Part shown: positions 46,471-58,400 of the stretch, one piece after another
Layout: the number at the start of each line of letters is the position of its first letter
Position numbering within the stretch: position 1 is the stretch's first letter
From: Apostichopus japonicus
Lineage: Eukaryota; Echinodermata; Holothuroidea; Aspidochirotida; Stichopodidae
Reading direction: 5' to 3'
Assembly (NCBI RefSeq): GCF_037975245.1
Contig: NC_092570.1
Coordinates: forward strand, 6,615,001-6,679,000
DNA length: 64,000 nucleotides
Program-made: the position numbers and the translations under genes
Notes under the pieces: generated by a model
The model's database searches: none
Told to the model about the DNA's origin: nothing
Seen by the model: only the letters and a program-made list of their open reading frames with translations

Positions 46471-49400
46471 GATAGATAACGATATAAAGCCATATGAGAA
46501 CTTTATTGCCTGAAGGTAATGTTCACTGCATTTAAGTGACATTGTAGCTTTTGTGACATGGAAGCACAATTCAATGTAAGCCCACATGAATATTTTGATA
46601 CATTGTGGTCTTAATCTATTTTTTGGAGGAAAATGATGAAATAATTTCATCTTTTCATATTTTGCCGGTTCAACACGACTGCCAATAGGTAAAAGTAACA
46701 TAATAATTCTCAAGTCGTGTTGGCTTTCAGTCGGGATACTCAATTGGAGCGTTTAGGGCCTACGTTTTAACTGTCCAGCTTCACTAACAAATGTTACCAA
46801 TGGAGAGGAAACAAGTTCTTCGTGTGATCCACCCGGTCTGCTCAGCGACGCGAATAAGTCTCCCTACATAAAAATAGGAAAATGCTACGGCTGTTATACT
46901 TTCCTCCCTTTGTATATAGGCTACGCTTCACAGTAGAGGCCGGCGCAATCACATGAACGAATCGCCCAAGGCGTGATGAATAGTAAGGATCGACCCAGCG
47001 CAGTAGGCAAAGAAACATTGGCCGATACGCCAAAGGCTACCAGAGCCCCAGTCGTGAACGGAACACAGTCGTGCGCTCGCGTGAGTCGTGCGTTAGTACG
47101 ACTATATGATTACACGGCTATCAAAGATTGCGTGTTCATTCCTACTTAGTAAAGATTCCTAAATCCTATTGGTCCATTCAGGTCAGCTGATCGTGGTTAA
47201 TCCTGTGAGTAACGCACGGTAAAATTACGGGGCATCACTTTAATAAATCTTTGGTTATATGTAACCAAAAATGTTTTGTTTATGATTTTTATCCCCACAC
47301 AAATGGTAGTGTATGAATGAACGGGGTTAATCAACGGTCTAGCGTGCGTTACTCACATGATTAATGCACTCAGGGTGTTAATGCTATCGCTGGATGCACT
47401 CGGGCTCCGCCCTCGTGCATCGCTTGCATTATCCCCGATCGTGCATTATTCCTGTGAGTAACGCACGCTAAACCGTTGATTAAACTCTTATTGTTCAATG
47501 CTGTGTCTGACAACGTGCGATCGGCTGAACAAAGAGACCTAAGTATATTTTTTTAGCGTGGTCCCTGAAGATAGATCAAGCTTACAATTTTTGACCGCCA
47601 ATCGATCCATACTCTGACTTTCAAACTGAAAGCGTATAAATATTTGGGGGACTTTGTCAGTTTTCACATAGTTTTATTCTATAAATTTTGGGAACTACTA
47701 TATGCTTTAAACATTAATTTTAACATAATCCTGTGAATATTTATACATCAATGTATATCGATTTCTAACTTTTAACTATTCACATATTATTATTATATCC
47801 AGCACAATTAAAACACATGTTCTGCCTGTTTTCCGGTATTTTGCAGAAATATTACCTCGTGCGGAATTAACGAAAACCGTTAATAGTGGCGACGACGTAA
47901 CATTGTCTGTGAAATCCAAAACAAGAAAAGTCGAATGGACAAAAAATAACGAAGATTTACCGCAGTTTGCGCGCAAACTTGCTGTCAATATTAAAGGAGC
48001 CACTACGGATGATTCCGGTATCTACGAATGCTTTACCGACCGAAATAAACCACATGCAGTTATAAGGTTAATCGTACGCAGTAAGTATATGTTCACTTTA
48101 CTAGTCACCGAACTTTGAATATGAGACCATTACTTAATAAATTAATATCATAATCAAGCATGGTTTTTTTTAACTTCGTACAACAACAAAAACAGCAGTG
48201 CATTCTTGGGTCTCTTCCATTCATCAATTTTTTGTCATTGACTAAATTTTGTAAGGATTGTATAAAAAAAAATCAATTATTAAGGCCAAAAAGTCCCAAA
48301 TGATGTCAATGATTTTTGTTCTTTTATTGCTTCCAACAAACCATTCTGTTTCAGATTGTGTTTCAGACGTATAGTCAATACACTTAGATCAACGAATCTT
48401 TGATGATATCTCAAAACATGAAAATTAAATAGAAATACAATTTTTATTATTAGCAGTGTTTTCAACGGTCATGTCATCAAACTGAATACCTATTTACTTA
48501 CTTGGTTATAGTTTGCTTCTGTGTCGCTATTCAAGCTTTATTTTACAGTTGTTGGAGTGTAGAATTAGAACCGCACTTCTGTCAGTGTATAGTTTTAACC
48601 TCCTTAAAAACAGCTACAATTGTCACAATCTTCCAAAGAAGTATCAATTTGTGAACGACTCTGTGTGACCTTTAACCCATATGGTTACCATATGGTTACC
48701 CGAGATTTAAGAGGGGTATTCCTGTTTCTCTCATCACGACTTCACATACAATCTGGACCCCCACACCCACACCCACCCCACCCCCACTACAACCCCACAT
48801 GGTCGAATAACAAAAAGAACCGTTCGGTTATATAGCTATTGAACTTGCCAAAGTCGGAAAGTACGCGAAGCTTATCGTCGGTTCACTATACATGTCATTG
48901 AAGTCACACAATCCTCGTCAAACATTAACACACTATGTATATAGTAAAAAACGAACTATGTATTATTTTATAATGCTATAAATAAGTTGAAATGCATTCT
49001 GTTACAATTTCAGGTTGCCCAGAAAATCTCATTGGGGAAGCATGTGACGTTCCTTGCTTTTGCTATAATGGGGGCGTGTGTCGGGATGAAGGCGGCTGCA
49101 TATGTCCGCCTGGATTTTCCGGAGAGCTGTGTGAAGTCTGTAAGTTGATTCCCCTATATAAAAGAGTTAAACTTGCATACCCAGTTTTAAATTTCAGTCG
49201 CAATTCGTGAAATCTGGAGGATGGGGGATGCATCGATCCACCCACCCCACTCCACCCCACTCCACCCCACATCAAAGCTAGGCCAATTAATTGGCCTACA
49301 TCAACTGAATGGGACATGTGATGTTAAGGGAGACACCGTATTTTTTTCCAGTGCTCTTGCAGCTGATATATAATGCTATAATAGCGGGCCGCATGGGCCG

Positions 49401-52400
49401 GGGTCCTCACCTGCCCCGGTGTCCGAATCACCGGGCCGCATGGGCCTGGCCCTACCTGCCCCGGTGTCCGTATCGCCGAATGTCTCGGTACAATTACCAA
49501 CCGCATGACTGTTGTTGACTTCTACATCTTACGCAGTATAGAAACCCTATTAATTTTGACCCTGCTTTAATGCAGGTAGTCGTAATAGATTTGATTTTTA
49601 TCGACATCATTCTATGAGTGTTATTTTCTCTATCCATGTAGTGCATACGGCCGACAACTTTGGCAAAGACGGCCAATATAGCTGTTCGGATCCCGCAATG
49701 ACCACTCTTGGCTTCGAGACTGACTGCAGGGGTGAACTTTTCTGCCTGCAGGATCCATATGGCTGTTCATGCGCCCCTGGTATTAGGGGGATATTTTGTC
49801 ACTTAGGTAAGAACGTCTTGTGCGCTGCGAAAATGTTGCATCAGTCATTGCACTTTCACAGTTTGGTGGTGTTTTGTAGTGTCAAGTTTAATTTGCATTA
49901 TTGTAGGTGAAAGTTCGCTTCCGTATATTACTATAACTTTATGGCAAAATTTATAGTTTTTTAAGCTTGAAGAAAAGCAATGAATGGTGTTACACTACAT
50001 GTATGGCATGGAAATTGAGATGAAAATGCCGTTAACGCCGTGGTTATGTCATTAATTATTCCTTATAAGGTCATGTAGTTTTATGTACTCACTTTACTAA
50101 ATGTCATTAGTACGAGGTCAGTACCAAAAGCCCATGAATTACTTTTCCAGCTCTGAAAAAGTCCTAGCAACAAAGCCCACCCTTCCATCCCGGCTCCCAT
50201 TGCCTCAGTTAAAATTTAGTGTGGTTATGGAATTAATTCGCTCAGTGTTCCATATTCGTGCTAACAAGTCTCCTTGCTGTGTGCAAAAACATGGAACTGT
50301 CCAAATTATTTTCATTTGGTATTGTGCTGCTTTGTAAAGTCACCAAATTTTAGACTGAGGTCAATAAATGTCATTGTAACAGCACCTAAATACTAGTAAA
50401 GTTATCCAGGCACCTGTGTCTGCAATGTTACACCTGTTAGCCTAAACATCCAGTCGTTTGATCGAAGCCACCGACGTTATTGCAAGCCCCTCAACTGAGG
50501 ATTGCCGTGTTTTCTTAGATCCTGTCTATATGGATATGCTTCTTCGTTTGTGGGAAATAACTGAGCGATAACATAATATCGATAAAGAAACTGCTCTTCA
50601 TTTAGCATCAAGTCTGTCCATTGCGAGCAATCATGACACAGTTATGCGTGTTGCAGAGGTACTTTAGTGTAATTGTAAATAAGAGTTCGCTGTGGGCCTA
50701 ATTCACACTTCATACTCAGTCATAGCCGAGGTTGGGCTAGAATAACACACAGGCCTTACTTTTAGGCCAATTGAGTACACTAATAGTAGTATTGTAGCCT
50801 GCCGAACGTTTGCCTACACTAACGACTAACGTACATGTTATTCTATCAAAGTAAGCCCTAACCATGACCGTCCGTATACTATAACCTTGCGAGGTTTATA
50901 CTTCCATGCCCTAACAGTAACAGTCGAAAACTAACTTTGATTTGCTGATTATATGCAGCAGGCGTACTGTGAGGATACTGAATCCTGAAAATAAAATAGC
51001 AAACGTAGATCAAGCCCAGGCCTTAGTTACAGTTACTGGTTAGTTCAAAATTACCTTTAAGAATAAGAGGATGCGAATTGTAAAAGGTTCTAAATGATGA
51101 TAGTAGGATGGTGACTTCGAAGTTCGCCCACTTAAGACTTAAAACACCCCAAAACTAAATCTTCTGGTATAAATCATTTAAAAATATACTTCATATGGTG
51201 GGAGAATTTTGTTATAGTACGATACACGGCCAAACTTTCTTTCCTGCAAACTGTTTTCACGTTGTTTTCCAAGAAGATTCTTCGTGATTGTGGAACTGGT
51301 ATTTCTTGCTAGAGTATTGCGAATTTCGGCCACGCAACCTACAGTGTGGCGCTGGTAAAAATTGGTGGCGCTGTTGCTCTTTCAGTAATTATAACAGACT
51401 TCATAGATCTTCGTCATTTTATTGACAAATATGTAAGTAATTTCTTGCACACGGGTCATTTTGGAGAGAAAATAACTGTAGCTTCGTACTTTTTGGTGAA
51501 ATTTGGCTCTTCCTGTAGGTTTTCATGGTGAAAATCGTGTATTTCTTAGGGTGCCCGAACTTCGCAGTATGGCGAACTTCGCAATACTGACTATACTATT
51601 AGTAATGAGCCCTAACATTTATAGCATGGCCTAGACTAACCAGAGTATAGCAGTTTAAAAATTTTAAAAATTTCAGTGTCACATGTATGCATGTATTTTA
51701 GATCCTCCTGCAAGCAGAAACTCGCGAAGAAGTCTCATTGGCTTATCAAAGCCGCAAGCTGACTGAAGTCGGTCTCTTACATTCATATTTAACGTCCATG
51801 ATTATGAATTATCAATTGTCAACAACTCTGTAACTGGACGACATACATTAATCTTGGAGTGTCTCAAACCGGTGACCTTATGGTTGGAAGGCAACAGCTT
51901 TAACCACTGAGCTAACACTTCACGATTAAAACATGTAAACAAGGAACTTGCCATCTTGTCATCAACTTGATGTATTAAAATTAAAATTCAACCTCCAATG
52001 GTCAATTTCTCCAGGCAGACTGAATTTATAAATAACATCCTGCTCATTTTATTGAACAAATTTTCATGTGTCAGTTTTTGTAGCGCATACTACGTAACCA
52101 CGGTAACCATTTCTACTGTGGCTAGATTCCCATATTCTGTGTAACCATCTGCCATTACCATCAACTGCAGATAAACATTAAACCCTAAAAACAAATAAAT
52201 TTACACTATGGTCCTTAATTCCAGAAAAAAATTTTGATGAGGAGTTTTGCTAATTCTTCAAATCAGTAACACTGCTACAGTGCATTATAATTGACATCAA
52301 CTCATATTTGAACCTTTTAAAAACCCATAACCATCAAGGGTGAACTGGTTAGGGTTGGGTGGAAAACTGGCATGAAAACTGGGGTATAACTGGTCAGTCA

Positions 52401-55400
52401 GTCCATACATGGTGTTCATCAGTGGCGGAGCGTCCATACAGTCATCCGCCCCCCCTGACGGACTCAAATGGACTGCTGGCGCCCTTTTCAGCTTTTTACC
52501 ACGTTTTAATTATTCGCGATTATTGACTTTTTTTATCGCGCTCTCATCTTTCTATTGACATTTGTCACATTTTTTCGGCGATGACACATATTTGTTCTTC
52601 TTTTATCTGCAAATTGCAAGGAAAGGGTCATTTCCTGCGATCTCGGGAGTATCTTACTCAAAAATTTCGGTACGCTCCGCGCCAACTGTGGTGGCGCTCC
52701 GCTTAGATAGTGCCGGAAGCGCCCCTACAGACCATTCTCGCCCCCCTTCACCAATACCCTTAGCTCGGCCACTGGTGTTCATGTTTTGTACACATGTTAC
52801 CATGTAACAATGCATAAGGAAAATGACCTCCATTAATGATGTAATAATGGTTTCACAACTGGAAGGTGACCTACCTCTGTAAGATTGTTTTCTTCAAATT
52901 ACAAATATACAGTTATTAAAAAAACAAAAAACAGTTACTTTAATCTTTTTTTTTGTTTTGTTGGGCAAAGTAAGTATATGAACTAGATAGCACAGTTTAG
53001 TACAGTAATATAACACTGCACACTTATTTTTCATCCAAGCAGCCTGGTTCTCACAAACCTTCAACCACACAGAACAACTCAAGTGAACTTTGTGATATCA
53101 TATTCCATTATTGATCAATTCATATAATGGAAATATTTATTTAAAGTTGCACCTTTTAAACCATTTTTTTCTTCTCCACTCAGCTTGTCAAAAAGGAACT
53201 TTTGGAGCTGACTGCAAGCAGACCTGCCACTGTGCTGCAGGATCATCATGTGACAGTAAAATGGGGATATGTTCCCCTCCTGGTTGTGAAGATGGCTGGA
53301 CTGGTGAAAACTGTAATGGTAAGACAGGAGCAGATGAGTCACCCGCCCCCCTCCCCTTCCCCACAGAAAGGATTCTGACAGCACCTTAAAGGCATTGAAA
53401 ACTCGCCCCCAATCCGCATGCCGAGCTCTGAAAAAGTTAACTTTCCGTGGCTTGAAGTGAAGTTTTCTTCTTGTTGCTACAAAATGCAGACACTAATGCA
53501 ACATGATACCTTGTTACCTGTTATCATTCTAGACCTGAGATGTCCATTGCTGCTATGTACACTCTGTTGTGGGTATTGACTGTAGCTGTATGTATTGACT
53601 GTACACTAGTGTCTAAATACTGACGGTAGCAAGCTGTGTGTGTGTATTTTCTGGGATCGATGGTGGTGATTAACACTTCTGTTACACCTCATTCGAAACT
53701 AGGTCAGATTACCGGCATGAGACGTTTCTTTATGCACGAGTCTTCACACCCTTTAACCCTACTACTAACCTACTAAGCCTCAATCCTACTATATCCCAAC
53801 TTTATAAAAACCTCATACTTTTGTAACACAATTTCTATTGCCAATAGGTAAGATTGAACTGAAACTATCGTTGTTAGATCAAATTCAATGCGCAGGAGAT
53901 TGATTAGCTGTTGCTTTTCCAAGCAAGCCTTACGTTGCACAGGCTTAGCACCCTTTCGTAGCAGCAGTACCCAAGTCTATAACCTTCATTGCATGGAAGA
54001 ATTGTGCTGTCCTTTTTCGTTATTAGGTTCATTAACTGCTGATGTTAACTATTGATTATGTACCGTCCGACCACTTCTTGACCAAAAGCAACAAATCTTA
54101 ACAAACTTAGCATTTTCTACTCAACTATGGAAAATAATATAAAGTATCCCATGACTAAAGAGATACATTCACCTCTTGGTTTCATATCATTTCACACTAT
54201 TGGTTTGAAGTTAAAAAAAACTTTCTTGGAATTATACTATATTATTATATTTCACATGTCACACATGTCACATATTTTCATGGTTGATTCTAAAGGTAGT
54301 TTCAGTGTTGATTTGACATAGCGTAATAGTTGAGAGAGGTTTAAATGTTCCGCGGTCATCTGTATTGTTTGGCTCTCAATTTAAAACTATGATAATTAAT
54401 GCTTGCAATAAGAAGGGCCCTGACTATACGATGCACTCGTTTAACATGTGCTATAAGGCTAAACTCATATAAGTTTCATGTTCTACTCGAGATCTGTAGC
54501 CCAGATGATAGATGAACTTTTTGTAGGCGAGGTTTTGCATCTCAATGGAATTTGTACATACTACGGTACACAATAAGCCCTGCAGTTTCACAGATTAAAG
54601 AGATTAAGCACACATGACTGAAATCTAATGGATTTCATTTAGAATAAGTTATATAGTGTTAAAGTTTCCAAATAAAAACAGGTTTCATCACAATTCTTTC
54701 TGGAAATGGAGGTTTGGTAGGCTTGACCCTTTATGCCGGCTGCAGGTTGACTTTACGTCTCTCCTTCCCTCTCCCTCTCTCCCTCCCCATCCCTTTTACT
54801 CCCTCCACCTCTCCCTTCCCTCTCTCCTTCCCCCTCCATCCCTTTTCCTCCCACCACCTCTCTCCCTCCCTCCCTATCCCTCCTTCTCCACTTGTTGTAT
54901 TTTTGTTTATATTTGTCTTATCCTTGTGAGTGACTTTCTTTTGGTTTCTAGAGAGAATAACATGCAGACATGAACCGTGTGAGAATGGTGGAGAATGCGA
55001 AGATGTCGGCATCAATGACAGTTTCCAGTGTAATTGTCTTGAAGGATTCATTGGAGATACTTGTGAAGGTCAGTAGCAAAGAACACTTTACTTTATTAAT
55101 CAAAAGTTTGGCATTAAATATCATAGCAATATTTTTGCTAGAGTATCACCATGAAAATTCCTTCAGATGCTTGATCTGTTACCAGCAGCAAGGTCTATAA
55201 AGGAAATTGTCTGTTACGACCCTAAAATAGCTTGTAGTCAGTCTCAACATCCAAATCAGTTGCTGAACTGTTGGTAAAATCGACTAATTGAATGTATTTA
55301 GTCAATATCCTTACTTACATGCCATGGGCAAAAGATGTGTTTTGGTTCATCTCGTTCCAAGCAGTGTTCCATGAACAACCTCCCTAACTACCACAAAGTG

Positions 55401-58400
55401 GTCAATTATCATTTTTGCAGCACTTGGTATTCTCTTTTACACACACTCACAGAAACGAAACATTGGATTTTACTTTGGCTTGATATTATTTTGTACATCT
55501 GAAGCTTTTAGCAGTAGAATTTGCTAACCGTTTACTAGCTAGGGGCCTAAAATGTGTGTAAGGCAGATCATCCATTCGTGTGCCAGCTGTACGGATCAAT
55601 ATATTAGACTTAATTAACATGTAATGCAATTTGGAGAGTATGTGTATCACAGCGTCATGGTTGGTCTCCTACTTTCCAGTTCCGTTATAATCATTTTCTG
55701 AGCTTTTATTTAAATTTGTTTCAGTTCTTTCTCCTTGCTCTTCTGATCCTTGCCAAAATGGAGCCACTTGCACCGATGGAGAATTTGGAGACTACACTTG
55801 TGAGTGTGCTCCTGGCTTTGAAGGCACAAACTGTGACATTGGTAAGTATCATGGAATGAAAAATCTAATTGAAAATTGGAAGAAAAAAGCTGGGATGTTA
55901 TGTAGAAAAATAGAAAAGACAAACTGATTATAAATACCCTTTGAAAGACATTATTTTCACCTTTAGAGAGCATTCTAAGTATTAAAACATTTTTCATTGT
56001 ATCAACTACAGTATAATGGTGTCATGTTCCATATATATACAACCACGATAAACATACAAGTATGGCAAGATGGCACTATTCTGGGCCAATCAAGAAGCAG
56101 TGGTGAGTGGGGGGAGGGAGAGGAGAGGAGTTGAACAATACCAGTGTTGTTACTAAAAAAGTGAACTATTCAGTGTGGCAACTTAAAGAAGTGTCAAAAG
56201 TTATGGAAAGCGGTGTTAGCAATCAGTTACCGCAGTTGTTCTTTATAGAGTGTGTTTTGCACAAGAAAAACTGAATATGTCTTTATTATTCCAGCACCTG
56301 CTCCTTGCTCCTCTGAGCCTTGTGAAAATGGTGCTATGTGTACAGATGGAGAAGGTGACTACACCTGTGAATGCCCTCCTGGCTTTGAAGGCAAAAACTG
56401 TGAAACTGGTAAGCGATATGAATATATTTGAAAACAGCAAATGAAGGATGTGGACTTTGTTTCGTAACTGTAAACGGTTATGAAATGTTAGGAGCCTTGT
56501 CTAAAACAGTTGATGGTAGATTGTCTTTTTCTGGCTTTGAAGGTCAAAACTGTGAAACTGGTAAGCGAGATGAAAGTATTATTCAAGACAGTAAATTAGG
56601 CATTGGTCTGTTTCTTCTAGACGGTTACCCTGTTTGTCTGTCATGGTGTGTTGATTATATACTACACACGATCAGTTTCATTTTGTCTTTCTAAAGTGTT
56701 TCCGATGCGATGCGGCCCGTTATGATAATGACAGTTGTATGTGCGGGTAAATGAATTATGGCAAATATCCACCCATTGTCAGTTTGAGCTCTGGCTTACT
56801 TCTACTTAACTACTTAGGATGGTAGTAGTAGTGTCTTTGTTTTTTTGTGAAAGGCACTTTTTTGCTTTTTTTTATGTGGAATTAGGGATTTTGTCAGCTG
56901 TTGTTGTGATGGAATTTTTTTTTGTTTTCAAATTGTATACTTTTTAAATTCAAAATTATTGAACAGATTTTTTTCCCTCCCCCTCTCAAGAGTCCTGTAA
57001 CGCTGCTTGCCCTCTGATATATGTACCAGTCTGTGGTTCTGATGGAGTAACTTATGGCAATGAATGTGTCTTTACTTCTGGAGCCAAATGCAGAGATGAA
57101 ACTTTAACCTTTACAGAGGGTGAATGTACTGGTAAGTAAATTTTTGATGAAGTGAATACAATGGTCTGATATAGATTTCTCTAAGTTGAAATTTGACTTG
57201 TAATGTAGAATTTATTTGACCTTTCATCTTGAAAGTTTCGACCTGAAGATGAAAGTTGATTGTAAAACTGTTATAAAATGTTAGAAGTATGTGACTACTG
57301 GGAAAACCCTTCATCAATACTGTAGATTTGATTCATGATAGCAACTACTCCTTGCTCCTCTGTGCCCTTGTGAAAATGGCTCTACTTGTACCGATGGAAA
57401 ACTAGGAGAATACACTTGTGAATGATCAAAGATAAATTTTTGTGTTGGTGTACAAATTGAACCAAAAATAGATGGGAGAGTACAATATACGATTTGATGA
57501 AATATTTTGTGCTCAAGTCTGTTTTAATTCCGAGACTACAGAAACTATAAAAAGGAATTGACTGATTGATTAATTGATTAATTAATTAATAAATGAATTG
57601 AACGGTACATTCCAGTTCATTTCTGCCATTAACATTCCAGTCCGTCATTTACATAATTAGAAGAAACAAACAGAGAAGACAGAAAGAGAGAAAAAAGAAA
57701 GCAGTCTACAAATTATACAAAGTTATTAATTAAGTAGTTTTCTAAGGTTCTCTTGAAGGAAGATTAAGAATTACAGCACTGAATGTGACTAGGAAGAGGT
57801 GACCATTTTTAGATGGTTTTAAAGTTTTCCCCGTTAGTTGTTAAACTGCGGATATGGGGTGCACACTAAACCTGGTTGTGACCTTTCATAACCACACCCT
57901 GTGTAGAAGCCTGGTAAAATCACTAGAGAAACTCTACGGTTGGATGGTTTATACGAGAAACATACGATTAACTAATCATGTTTATAAGGGTGTTGTAAGC
58001 CAGATCTGCTCAAGTTTAGTTATAAGCCAAAAGCCATATTGTCAAATTATGGTTTTCTCATTGAGCAATTCATGGGCATAAAATCAAATTTCACTGTTTT
58101 CATGTTGTCAGCTCTGATATAACATCCATAATACATACAGTTGTTATACCTGAATACTGTTTGCTCACAGTTTAACGTTTTTACAAATTCATCAGATTTT
58201 GAATATTTTTCTTCAATTTGCCTGGTGCAAGGTTGTAAATATAGCAAATTTGATTAACTCTCTGCAAAGTCTACACTAAGTTAAAGATCAAAAAATTTAT
58301 TTCCATTGTTTCATGATCATAATCATGATCATGGTCGAAGAGATGTTTAAAATGAGCTTCAAATCCGATTGTGTTTTGTTCTTAAAATATTATTTATATA

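Larger units (their letters stand above)
46038..53318 (+). other. Tie-like module: Ig1, Ig2, EGF1-3
   Basis: Ig1 has Cys in DFTCINNQ and IFECRTTDG. Ig2 has VEWTKNN and DDSGIYECF, but Ser/Val where the first Cys should be; Tie1 and Tie2 also lack that Cys. The exon ends IRLIVRS, then C, like the Tie phrase LIVR(R/G)C. EGF1 has [22 protein letters not shown]2 has [16 protein letters not shown], nearly the same as the Tie signature CLPDPYGCSC. EGF3 has [13 protein letters not shown]. The order and the joins match the N-terminal half of Tie receptors, known from vertebrates and also reported from invertebrates. The EGF2 exon lacks the first Cys of the Tie repeat (LHTADNFG instead). Confidence 0.88.

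Noticed and set aside
50101-50337. 78-codon frame between EGF2 and EGF3 exons
   Set aside because: No Cys pattern or splice sites in phase; EGF2 joins EGF3 in frame without it, as in Tie receptors.
51863-51918. tRNA gene on the minus strand
   Set aside because: A and B boxes are present, but the arms do not pair properly and the sequence continues into a repeated body, so it is a SINE head.
53319-54951. Boundary between two genes (Tie-like end, new EGF/Kazal/VWD gene)
   Set aside because: No stop in the preceding exon, no clear polyA signal with downstream promoter and no signal-peptide exon was found; phase 1 is kept across the gap. Kept as the main alternative, to be settled by transcripts.
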